A stretch of DNA of 64,000 nt from positions 8,149,356 to 8,213,355 of the forward strand of contig NW_020654748.1 of assembly GCF_003589595.1 (NCBI RefSeq), read 5' to 3'. The stretch is from Hyposmocoma kahamanoa (taxonomy: Eukaryota; Arthropoda; Insecta; Lepidoptera; Cosmopterigidae). Positions 55,021-64,000 of this stretch are shown here, in pieces. The notes below the pieces were generated by a model that was not told where the DNA came from, did not search any database, and saw nothing but the letters and a program-made list of their open reading frames with translations. The first letter of the stretch is position 1. Each line of letters begins with the position of its first letter. Position numbers and translations under genes: made by a program.

Positions 55021-55613
55021 TGTAACATTATTTCTGTAATTCAAAATGTTTCTGAATTTGTACGCAAAAGCTCTTTAATGTGTACGCAAAACTTGAAAAG
55101 ACCTTATAAAGCAGCTAGCGCGTCTTATTTGAGTCATGTCCGTAACAAAATTATACTGTAACGTGACGGCTGTTTCAGGAAGCACCATAATCAAATTTTT
55201 TTACGGCGTTGTGTGTAAAATAAATATAAATTTTGGTCGCAAAAGAGAGCTGAACTAATTTTTTTAGAACCACTTTAATATAAAAATCTAAATTTTTATG
55301 CTTTAGAACGAAGCCGTATCTGCACATACTAGTGGCAACATGAGGTTTAGAATTCGCAGATCTACAGCCAAGCGCTATTTGAAAAGCACAAAATTTTTTG
55401 GCCCTAATAGGATTACGGATTGAACTAAATCTCCTTTCTGAAACACAGTTTCAAAATAGTACAAAATATACAAACAACACACTATGGAGCCAATGGTTTT
55501 AAAGGTAGTCAATGTAAAAATTTGTCGACTGATTCTTAGTTTATCTTTATCTTTTTATAAAAAAGTTGATCAGCATAATTGTCTTTATGAAATATAAGTG
55601 TTTCGAAGTGATA
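55021..55613. other. unassigned AT-rich DNA
   Basis: Nothing recognised. Confidence 0.45.
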
Positions 55614-55876
55614 CATGTGAAAGTGTTCATCCAGGGAAGTACTGCCACCTTTCTTATGTCTGCCGCCAAACGGTAATGTGAGCTTTACTGCATTCCGCTT
55701 TTATAGGGTGCTAGTGAAGTCACAGGCACACGGGATTTATCAACTTTGTGATTTTTAAATGTTTGTGAGAGCTCTGAGTGTCACTGCGACTGCTATGGAT
55801 AGGTGTGTCGCTTTTGTTGTTCTTACTTCCAGGCGCACGCCTAGTGCGTCCTGTCAATTGGTATCATAAAAAAAAT
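55614..55876 (+). mobile_element. SINE-like family A, diverged copy
   Basis: gtgaaagtgttcatccaggg, ctgccgccaaacggtaatgt, gctctgagtgtcactgcgac, caggcgcacgc, ggtatcataaaaaaaat. Confidence 0.8.
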
Positions 55877-56434
55877 ATTTTGTTTAGAAAACACTGTTAT
55901 TATTTAAATAGTTTTGCTCAGTTTCTTTCGAGTTGTGCATAAATTAAAACTGCGTGATTAATAGTGGACCCCGCTGGTGAAATCGGTGGAAAGCAAATGG
56001 TGTGGCAAGCGGACGGACAGGCGGGTTTTGGGTTGGCTGGTCGAATGCGCTAATTTGCAATGCGACTACACTTTTCAGCGCCCCCTGCAGAGCATTGTTC
56101 GCAACTAGCGTCTGCTTTCGACAGCTAAAGCGGCGAAATTTTCGCTTATTTGTTTATTTTCATCGTTCTTTGTTAGCGGCAGTCAGCGTTACTTTGTGTT
56201 TGTCGCCATTATGCGCGCATTTGAACATACAAATAAAGTGAATTGCATAACCTACTTTAGTTTGCAAAAAAGCATTGCAAGGCATTAGGTGTTCTGGATA
56301 ATACCCTGGAGTTAATTTCGTTATTTTGCTACTCATAGTACAGACAATTCCCTACTTTGCAGCGTGGTAATTGGGGGGATTGTCTCGCACATCGCTAATA
56401 ATCTAACAGTCTCACTATTTTGTTTTAAGTATAA
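55877..56434. other. mostly unassigned; D-variant tail at 56285-56345
   Basis: 55960-56230 is GC-richer and holds a 79-codon open frame with no domain. 56285-56345 (gttctggataataccctgga, gttaatttcgttatt) matches the alternative tail of the SINE D variant at 48500. Confidence 0.4.
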
Positions 56435-56620
56435 TAGCCGCGCACTGCGGATATCCTGTATCGCGGGTGCCATGGACATACACATAGACAACCACAAATG
56501 ATACCCAAAATCACGAGAGAAATAGATGTAGGCCATACAAATATTTCTCCCGGCCCGGGAATCGAACCCGAGACCTCTGCGTGGCAGTCCACCATGGTAA
56601 CCGTCCGGCCACAGAGGCTG
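56435..56620 (-). mobile_element. SINE family C copy 5
   Basis: Minus strand: agcctctgtggccggacggt, tcgggttcgattcccgggcc, ggcctacatctatttctctc, catggcacccgcgatacagg. Both boxes are intact. Confidence 0.87.
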
Positions 56621-58071
56621 TTAAACTATGTCTTACTACAGTTATAGCTACAACGACAATGTACATATAATTTTGTTTATTTGACTCATTTTATTGGTAG
56701 GAGAACACTAAGTGGTAGTTCTTTTACTCAGTGATGCTTGCAAGTGCGGTGGTCTTTTTATGTTTTGATAAATAAATTAATAAATAAATAAAGTAATTTT
56801 TTTTTTTTGAGATTTGTTTTTATTTTGTTAAGCACTGTATGCTATTTATTAAATCTGGAAATTTGTTGGCATTTCATTACTCATTTTTAAGTTTAACTAT
56901 AATTTGAATGTGTCCGTGAATTGTTCTAAAATATAAAAGAGAAAAAATGCCTGAGAAAGGTTATGCTGTAAGCCAAAGGTAATCGAAGATACAACAAAAA
57001 AACCGTTTTAGGAACTAATATTAATCATTAATTACCGTCTACTTATAATTAATGCGGTCCAGTAAATCTTTCCACGTAAATTTGTATTAGTAGCCAACTC
57101 AATGCATGCGTAATTCAGGTGTTTGGTTCCCATGTTCAACCGTCCTTGCGCTGATCCCTCTTGATTGGACTCTGGTGTGACGCAGATCGACTATCCAGAT
57201 AAAGTGCGTTATTCTCAGCGGAAATTCCGAACATGGTAGTGATTTTAGAGCGCCTTAAGTAATAAATTACCTAATACCGTCGCAGTATAGTAGTTATTTA
57301 TTGTCTCATTACAATATTTCATTAAAATCTAATTTAGACAAATGGAATAAAATAAATTTGAGACAAAAGATAGAGGCTCAGTTTATGTTGGCACGTCAAT
57401 GAGACAGTGCAACGTTGTTATTCGGTATTTCCCTAATCGTCGTAGTCTCGAGTGGGAGTCAAGTCAATGAGAGCTGATGAATTGTTTCTTACAAACTAAA
57501 AACATAATATTTGCATAACACTTTTGAAAAAATTGTATGAACCTTAAGAGAAAAAATGTATGAAGAAAAAAAATATGACAAAGACAAAAAAAAGAAAAGC
57601 AGTAAAAATAGTTTATGGAATTCGTGTGCGAGTGTACGTGTTTAGTATTAAACTTAATAAGGCAAAATTGGCTAAATCAAAACGTGTATTTTAATTCGAC
57701 TTATTTTTATGTTACTAAGTGACGGAACGAAGTTTCGACTTTTGGCAATTCAGCATAGAATTTGATACAAAAAAGCAATATACCCTTTATCGTATACGAC
57801 GTTGTACCCAATAATGTAATGTATATTCGCAGTAACAAAAAGGTCGTACCATATTTCAGTTGCTGATCGTACTCATGATAACAAATAACTTTAGAAAAAA
57901 TGTAATTTGTATTCGCGAAAAAGTTTTTGGTATTTCTTTCAATCGAATATTTGTACATATTTGATTGGAATTAATACGATTACCATCTTTGTTACATGCG
58001 CTTAGACTTTTTTAATACATCACATTATTTATACTAATAGAAACGATTTTTTTGCAAAGTGTACTTCCTAC
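56621..58071. other. unassigned, 1.45 kb
   Basis: 56761-56812 is an aataaataaat run ending in 13 T. The rest, including a less AT-rich part at 57120-57240, shows no gene or known repeat. Confidence 0.4.
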
Positions 58072-58280
58072 ATCTTGGTGGTAAGCGACCAGCGGTCAGA
58101 ACTTCAAAACGCAAAGATCAGAGGGGCACTTCCAGCGCGCTCGTCATCCTGAGACTTAGGTTGGCAAGCCGAAAACCGAAACGCTGTACTGTTTACATTA
58201 CAGCTTGGCAACAGAAATAGGCACGGTGGCAGTACCTGGTCGAACTCTTTCCCAAGACGGTTTACTGCTACTAAAAATAG
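58072..58280 (-). mobile_element. SINE-like family A copy, shortened 3' end
   Basis: Minus strand: tagcagtaaaccgtcttggg, tgttgccaagctgtaatgta, gtctcaggatgacgagcgcg, ctggtcgcttaccaccaag. Confidence 0.78.
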
Positions 58281-58506
58281 TTTGCCTCTTAGGTAAATCC
58301 GGCACTGGAATTTGACATAAAACAATTGGATAAGTAAATAAAATAAAACTTACTTACTTACAAACTTAGTTCATTGATTCGTTTGTACGAAAAGCAAAAT
58401 TTTCTTGTGTTTGCGATATCAAACAACCCACAGATTTGCAGCCAAACAACCTGTAACCACGTATTTCCCATTACGTCTACTAGCAATATATTTTCATGCC
58501 AATAGG
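58281..58506. other. unassigned AT-rich DNA
   Basis: Nothing recognised. Confidence 0.4.
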
Positions 58507-58612
58507 CAGACCGGGACGCAGTAATGCTCATATTACTGCTTGGCGGCAGAAATGGGTGAGATTCCCTGGACGAACTCGTTCACAAGGAGCAGACTACTGC
58601 TACTAAAATATT
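58507..58612 (-). mobile_element. SINE-like family A, 5' third only
   Basis: Minus strand: tttagtagcagtagtctgct, gaacgagttcgtccagggaa and ctgccgccaagcagtaatat. A 3'-truncated copy, unlike most copies, which are 5'-truncated. Confidence 0.78.
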
Positions 58613-59191
58613 TTATTGACGGCCGCGCCCTCGAGGCTTATTCTTTAGCGAAAGTGGCTGCCAGTCTTCCGTTCGCCTCTTTGAATGCGACTTTAACGAA
58701 GAGTTTGGCCTGTGATCCATGTTTTCTACCGCAAAAGTAGCATTGTAGCACTGACTAAAGTTGGCATAATATTTTTATATTAAAGTTGGCATATAGTTAA
58801 GCCTTTTGGTATTTCACGGTTGCACTCGTTAGGTAAAGATAAAGATAAAAATAAAGACAAAGATAAAGATAAATTTATTTCAATATAACTTAATCTAATA
58901 CAATACAATTAAAACAAGTGTAAATAAAGCTATTGTAGTATTTGTACGCTGTTCCATACACTTATAAATGATAGTATGACAACTGTTAAGAATGTTTATT
59001 TTGATTAGTTTTGATTTACAACTAATAATGATACATTTGATAGGTGTGAAATGAGTACACTGCGCGATGGCTGATTGTGAAATATAAATTATAACTAAAT
59101 ATCGCATGAATACGTAAAATGCCGAATAAACACAATGTACGATATTGCACCGTACAGTATTAAAATAAGGTGTTCGAATAATGAAAGTAAA
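58613..59191. other. unassigned, with (AAAGAT)n microsatellite
   Basis: 58831-58877 is a run of aaagat-type hexamers. No gene; an open frame over 58540-58740 runs into the family A piece and is fortuitous. Confidence 0.45.
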
Positions 59192-59411
59192 ACTGCCTCC
59201 GTGGCCGACCGGTTACCATGCCGGACTGCCACGCAGAGGTCTCAGGTTCGATTCCCGGGCCTGAAGAAACATTTGTATGGCCTACATTTATTTCTCTCGT
59301 GAGTTTGGGTGTAATTTGTGGTTGTCTATGTGTGTCCATGGCACCCGCGACACAGGGTATCCCTAGTGCGGGGCTATGTCGAGTGTGTGCGTTATTATTA
59401 TTATTATTAAA
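59192..59411 (+). mobile_element. SINE family C, best full-length copy
   Basis: The head actgcctccgtggccgacc carries an A box (tggccgaccgg, 59202-59212) and a B box (ggttcgattcc, 59245-59255) at the spacing used by tRNA genes and tRNA-derived SINEs. The body has cctacatttatttctctcgt, gtggttgtctatgtgtg and catggcacccgcgacacagg, and the tail is an ATT repeat. Six copies in the window allow a consensus. Confidence 0.9.
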
Positions 59412-59844
59412 AGCAAAGTGCTTTATGCGAATTGATGGAACATCTACCACATAATATGAAATCCCTCATCGCAATTTGTTATTTGTTGCTATACTGAAAT
59501 TTATCTGTACTTATTTATTTTTAAAGTATACTGGATAATGTTTTTTAAGAAAATGCTATTAGATCATTTTCCAAACTAACACTTAAAAAATTACAGTTAT
59601 GTTAAATTCATTGATCAGAGACGTTGATGTAGAATAAGAATGTTTTTTTTCCATTTATTATCTAAAACATAAATAATTATGGTTAACAAAAACGGTTATG
59701 GGGTAAAAGACACTGAGGGGATCTAAAGAGTTCGTAAAAGTCGGTAAAACAAACAAGCAAATTAGTTTAAACGATTTTAAAGAAATGTCGCTACGATTCT
59801 CCTAATTCAAAAGGCGACAAAAACAAATTTGATAGTATTGAAAT
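59412..59844. other. unassigned AT-rich DNA
   Basis: Nothing recognised. Confidence 0.4.
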
Positions 59845-60415
59845 CTTGAGTACACGAGGTATACAGCGCTTCCATTTTCGCAATGGCCCTCGGCAAACTT
59901 CGTGTTTCGGCTGTCGTCGATGTCATTTTATTCAGTTGCCCTTTGCCTTTGGTACAGACCGACATGACCGATAATTTACAGTGTGTAATTTTATTTTTTA
60001 CAAAAAGCCGATACATTCAAGAAAGACAACAATGGTTATTTTCAAAAAGTCCAAAAACTTGTTTCAGTAGCTTGTGGTGTTTCAATCGGAACAGTAAAGA
60101 ATATTTTAAAAGAATATAATAATAAAGACAAATCTGTTCGTAGTCCTTTCCTTTACTTTATATTTTTGTTAACTTGCTTATTGACATGGAGTAAATTGTT
60201 TGTTGTTAAAAATAGGGAAATGGTTATATGTAGTATATCCATGTAGTTCACGCGGAAATGAAAACAAAACAAAAGTAAAGTACGTTGTTCAAAATTCACA
60301 TTATTATTGATTTTAAACCTAATAATTAATGGGCATGGAAATCAATATTAGTGTGCATTCGGAAATCCGATGATTGCCGAGGGGTATTGAGAAAATAGAA
60401 GCACTGTACATTATC
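59845..60415. mobile_element. inverted-repeat element with helix-turn-helix-like fragment
   Basis: The left arm at 59848-59910 and the right arm at 60355-60410 are inverted copies: ttgccgagg, aaaat(g/a)gaagc and ctgta in register on opposite strands. Between them, the plus strand at 60046-60125 reads VQKLVSVACGVSIGTVKNIL KEYNN, a helix-turn-helix-like pattern (A-x-x-x-G-V-S-x-x-T-V-x-x-I) typical of transposase N-terminal DNA-binding regions. No DDE motif remains. It looks like a DNA transposon that has lost most of its transposase; the family is not determined. Confidence 0.5.
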
Positions 60416-60877
60416 TTTATAAAAAACACGACGTCTGTTCTTCTTACCCCATTTTTGTGCAAAGAGAAACGTCAGAACATTTTTTTTAGAACATTTTATA
60501 TTATTATTATACATTTGAACGTTTTCCGCAAATGCATCGTAAGTATTGAATTTAAGGCATGTAATGGTTGTTAAAACATGTAAAGCTGATAAACAAAGGC
60601 AAGTTTAGCGTTCTTCAAAATTCTTAAAAGACAGTCTGTTCTTCCTAGAGCTCAAAACATTTGATCCTCTAACCCCACGTGACCTTAACCTATCTTTCAC
60701 GAGTTTATACGTAGGCGTCTACAGTTGCCGTCTATCACAGCATTATGCGTTATTACGTAATGGAGGAAGAAATTACCTAATAAAATAAAAATAAAAATTC
60801 TACTCTGATAAAAATTTTCTAATTTGATCTTACATTTTGATTAATTAATGCAATAATAATTCTAGTATTAAATAAGT
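60416..60877. other. unassigned AT-rich DNA
   Basis: Nothing recognised. Confidence 0.4.
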
Positions 60878-61176
60878 GGCAGTGGAGCTCCTTGTGAAAG
60901 AATTCGTCGAGGGAAGTACTGCCACTTTACCTATTTCTGCCACCAAGCAGTAATGTTAGCCTTACTCTGTTCCAGTTTTTAAGGGTAAGGGTGCTGATGA
61001 AAATATAGACACATGGGACTTGTGTCTCAGGATGTCGAGCGTAGTGGCAGTGCCCTCTCTTGATATATTTGCGATTTAAAGCTCTGAGTGGCACTGCAAC
61101 TGTTATGGATAGGCGTGTAGCTTACCATCAGGCGCACGACTTGTTTGTCTTGTCACTTAATATTATATGAAAAAAA
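60878..61176 (+). mobile_element. SINE-like family A, near-full copy
   Basis: gtggcagtggagctccttgt, gaattcgtcgagggaagtac, ttctgccaccaagcagtaat, gtgctgatgaaaatatagac, taccatcaggcgcacgact, cttaatattatatgaaaaaa. One of the two longest copies. Confidence 0.87.
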
Positions 61177-61559
61177 TGGTGTATTTTCTCAACACAACGA
61201 AAACAAATGTTATATTATAATACAGTAGACCAATAATATTAAATGTTGTATTTCCAGTGAGAGATTGGAAAGAACGTACTAGGCAAATGTATCGATTGAT
61301 AGAAAAATGTTTTTAAAGTGTTTTTGTATTGTGTCGTAAACTATTACCTGCAATACTTTACAAAATTTCTAGATGCGCCTTACGTAAACTCTACTGCTAC
61401 ATTGAAACCTACGTGAAATACGAGTATGTAGTATTTATGAAATATTAATGCTCGAATTTTATATCGCCAAATTAAGAAATTAACTTCAATTAAAAATCAT
61501 TCTCAGTATAAGATTAATTCACACAAAACTCAATCCCCAAAACAATTATCTCCAAATCA
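61177..61559. other. unassigned AT-rich DNA
   Basis: Nothing recognised. Confidence 0.4.
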
Positions 61560-61870
61560 AAGGGAAAGTTAATTTGACAATTATTGCCCCAAAGCGCCTC
61601 GGGGGGTTCGTTAATCATGAAATATAAGTTTGTCGCCTTGTCGTTGTCGGGATTATCCATTTTGTTAATTGAAGTGTCAGGGCAGGTCACGCGAGGTTCC
61701 GATTAAGGGGCTGTGCAAACATAACGTCTGAAAGGTCGGTCATGCAAGGTAGACTAGTTTTGGAGCGTTTCTTTAGACATTATCCGCCGCACTGCGTGTT
61801 TTCAAAGTGATTGTGAATTCTGTCAATCATCGCTTTGTGACGGCCTACTAGTCAACGCGTTAGTAAAAGC
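61560..61870. other. non-repetitive, mixed-composition block; possible conserved non-coding DNA
   Basis: This stretch differs from its surroundings: balanced composition, no match to any repeat family in the window, no open frame. It contains homeodomain-type words (gttaattg, cgggattatcc, attaac). At 61808-61842 there is a loose inverted repeat (caaagtgattgtga ... tcaatcatcgctttg). A regulatory role is speculation. Confidence 0.3.
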
Positions 61871-62071
61871 CAAAATCCAATATAGCAGAAAGCTATTTAC
61901 ATTGTCTGTTTTTTTAGCAAGACAATAAAGAAAAGTAAAGAAAGCAGTCTGCTAAAACTTTTATTATAGATTATAAAATTTTAAGTAATATTCAAAATCT
62001 CAACACTTTACAGTGTACATTTTTTTACAACTTAAGGATTTCTGACCATTTCACGGTACTTTATTTTATGA

Positions 62072-62494
62072 CTTAATCCCATCTGATCCCCAAAACGGAT
62101 CCACTGCCAACTATAAATTGCAACTGATCCCCCTGATAAAGATATTTTGCAACTCCCAACGGAATCCTTCACTGTATTTGTAAGATAAGTACAATCAAGA
62201 GAAAAAGAAGTTTTGAAATCAAAGTTAATACAGTTATATCAGTTAGTACAGTTAATGTTGTTCATTTCTAATAAACTAAATGAAATACAGCATAGCCGTC
62301 GAATACATTTTCTTGTTGACTGTACTACAGTACCTACCAAAAATAAACTTGTGAGTAGCAGGATATCAGGTGAGAATAAAATATTAATATTTATTCTTGA
62401 TTCCCTATATTGGGGATACGATGAGAATAGAAAATAATTTAAAATAAAAAGGATCCTCCACTGGATCGGTTTTAGGGGATCAGACGGGAATAAG
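62072..62494. mobile_element. MITE-like element with inverted ends of about 36 bp
   Basis: cttaatcccatctgatcccc aaaacggatccactg (62072-62106) is mirrored at 62458-62494 (on the minus strand cttattcccgtctgatcccc, then taaaaccgatccagtgg). About five mismatches in 36. The interior is AT-rich and non-coding. Confidence 0.75.
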
Positions 62495-62767
62495 CCAATT
62501 TTATTTATAAAATTTACTCATAGTACTAAAGAAACAAAGCAAATATGTACGCTACTGCAATTTGTTATATTCTGTCAGCTAAATACAATAAGCTTAAACA
62601 ATATCACGTTATTATTGTTCTTCTTCCTTCCGTTTACGAGCTCGGCTCTTGTCCGTGGAGTAATCGCCAATCATCTCTGTTCAGCGCCCTAGCTTTGAGT
62701 AACTCTTTGCCTTATCTGGGTCTAGGTCAACCCTAGCCTCTCTTGCCTATAATTGTTCCTTCAACGT
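62495..62767. other. unassigned
   Basis: 62640-62740 is less AT-rich. Nothing recognised. Confidence 0.4.
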
Positions 62768-62833
62768 GGGGCGGACTATAAGTTTCCGGAATGAATAAGA
62801 AAAAAATACTATGAATGGCTAGAAATGAATTTA
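62768..62833 (-). mobile_element. mariner 3' flank with possible terminal repeat
   Basis: On the minus strand, ttccggaaacttatagtccg ccc lies 40-65 bp past the transposase stop, where mariner 3' terminal repeats lie. The 5' terminal repeat is lost, so the pairing cannot be tested. Confidence 0.45.
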
Positions 62834-63726
62834 TTGTTTCTCAAAATATTCTCCATTAGCGTTAATGCACTTTTTCATACGAATGAACCAATTTTGAAAA
62901 CATTTATGCCACTCCTCCGTGACAATCTCTGAAACATATTTTTCATACTCTTCGATAGCCTCTTCAGGTGATGAAAAGCGTTGACCGCATAACTGGTTCT
63001 TAATTTTTGGAAACAAATAAAGTCACAGGGTGCCTGGGCGGGGCTGTGCGCGGAATGGTTCATAAGGTCAACGTTGTTCACCTTCAAAAAATTAATTGTC
63101 TGTCTGGCCGTGTGAGAACTGGCATTATCGTGGTGCAAGATCATACGGCGTTAACGGTTATTTTTACGGAATTTGTCAATAACTTCCGGCAAATAAATGG
63201 TCGTGAACCAATCACTATTCACGGTACAACGATTATCCAAAGCAACAGTAGCCACGTGTCTAGTTTTTTAAAAAAAGAAGCAATTATCCGCTTAGAGGAA
63301 CTTTGCGCGCGCTACTTTGGTTGGTTTCGGCTCATCCCGCAAGACTCATACGCTTGATTGCTGCTTTATTTTGGGATCATAACTATAAATCCATGTTTCG
63401 TCACCTGTTGCTATGTGTCACACCAAATTTGACGCCCCTTCGATGAATCTGGTAAGCACCAAGTGACACGATCCGTTTTTTGAGCCTCAGTCAAATTGTG
63501 TGTGATAAAGATGCCCGAATCTCATGGTATGTCACATGCCTGTCTATTTTGATCATACGGCGCATAGCATCGACGTTTTTGTTGTTCACAGCAGTGGACG
63601 GGCGACCATCACGAAATTGGTCACTGAGATTCACACGACTGCGTTTGAATTCTGCAAAGCAGCAGTCGTCTTACATGGTGCTTCATCACCAAAAGCAGTT
63701 TGAAGCCGAGCGAAGCTCCGCTCAGT
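62834..63726 (-). pseudogene. mariner-family transposase relic
   Basis: Minus strand, N- to C-terminal: CCFAEFKRSRVNLSDQFRDG (63650), RPSTAVNNKNVDAMRRMIK, RHVTYHEIRASL, GDETWIYSYDP (first Asp, 63400-63402), ATVALDNR, ILHHDNASSHTARQTINFL (second Asp, 63127-63129) and SPAQAPCDF (third Asp, 63022-63024). Then follow FPKIKNQLCGQRFSSPEEA and CINANGEYFEKQ with the stop at 62831. The last two Asp are 34 residues apart, the D34D spacing of mariner. All three catalytic Asp are kept, but there are several stops (one at 63346-63348), a frameshift near 63015 and a deletion between RASL and GDE that removes much of the second helix-turn-helix region. The start is missing; the match ends abruptly near 63726. 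A family of cut-and-paste DNA transposons with TA targets. Confidence 0.92.
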
Positions 63727-63870
63727 GATGGGCGTTAATCAATTAAATTTCAATCAATAATTCAATCAGATTAAAAAATCAATTCAATTGAAATCGCGAC
63801 GCGTCGCAATTGATTTCAATTGAATTGATTTTAATTGCAATTAAATTTGCAATTAAAATCAATTCCGGCC
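63727..63870. repeat. AT-rich palindromic segment with CpG core
   Basis: Perfect 21-bp arms (63775-63795 and 63812-63832, made of aatcaattcaattg-type words) flank a spacer that itself holds the 12-bp palindrome gcgacgcgtcgc. Further aattgcaatt and aaatcaatt words surround it. Confidence 0.9.
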
Positions 63871-64000
63871 GGTTGGGGGCCCCGGCTGGGAACCCCGCTT
63901 GGGGGCCCCGGCTGGGATCCCCGGTTGGGGGCCCCGGTTGGGATCCCCGGTTGGGGGGCCCGGTTGGGGGCCCGGTTGGGGGCCCGGTTGGGGGCCCGGT
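63871..64000. repeat. G/C-rich tandem array, 26-bp then 12-bp units
   Basis: Three units of 26 bp (ggttgggggccccggctggg aacccc type) at 63871, 63897 and 63923 are followed by a 13-bp unit and three 12-bp units ggttgggggccc. The array continues past the window end. The runs of five G invite quadruplex formation. Confidence 0.92.

Noticed and set aside
55960..56241. GC-richer stretch with 79-codon frame as a first exon
   Set aside because: No splice donor in phase, no domain, and no partner exon nearby; left as unassigned.
59192..59270. Possible true tRNA gene (A and B boxes present)
   Set aside because: The tRNA acceptor stem is not closed and the same sequence recurs at five other places with a shared body and tail, so it is SINE family C.
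63007..63357. 116-codon plus-strand open frame
   Set aside because: It is the antisense of the mariner transposase relic.

Overview
The window reads as a piece of a lepidopteran (moth or butterfly) nuclear genome. It is AT-rich, has no intact host gene, and is filled with decayed transposable elements of kinds typical of Lepidoptera. These are tRNA-like SINEs with A and B boxes, RTE-type and CR1/Jockey-type LINE fragments, an R1-clade LINE tail, a mariner transposase relic, a hAT-like non-autonomous family and many palindromic MITE-like elements. No prokaryotic gene organisation, CRISPR array or rRNA gene is visible. The host assignment is inference from repeat content; species and chromosome cannot be read. 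One 10-N assembly gap lies at 17797-17806. Family letters A to K used below are mine, defined by comparing copies inside this window by eye.

Layout. 1-504 is a GC-rich LINE-3'-end-like block. 2340-3650 holds a broken CR1/Jockey-type reverse transcriptase. 5617-7298 holds palindromic MITEs (family H), one of them split by a 5'-truncated R1-clade LINE with a 16-bp target duplication. 9090-12371 is a dense SINE cluster ending in a tiny LINE tail with a perfect 12-bp duplication. 13638-16300 holds a LINE ORF1 piece, a two-exon THAP-domain pseudogene with usable-looking splice sites, and further LINE pieces. 18783-24817 is a DNA-transposon region: a 1.1-kb TIR element carrying two nested insertions (family G) and two hAT-like siblings with 8-bp duplications. 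26105-28790 holds three inverted-repeat elements. 30890-33390 is a nest of three LINE relics and a SINE tail. 35616-36019, 39020-39478, 53433-53640 and 62072-62494 are further inverted-repeat elements. 39948-43510 carries three LINE C-terminal pieces, one with a C2H2-like finger. 51943-52831 is the second family G copy, inverted relative to the first. 59845-60415 is an inverted repeat enclosing a helix-turn-helix-like fragment. 62834-63726 is a mariner relic that stops abruptly at an AT-rich palindrome, followed by a G-rich tandem array running off the end.

Nothing here forms a working pathway. The window is a record of repeated insertion, nesting and decay. The best-supported statements are those resting on target duplications (6538-7282, 12261-12371, 23235-23478, 23618-24817), on catalytic motifs (mariner D,D34D; LINE YADD) and on the THAP reading frame that stays in phase across a GT-AG intron. 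I found no convincing new biological system. The THAP pseudogene, the hAT sibling pair and the HTH-containing inverted repeat deserve the most follow-up.
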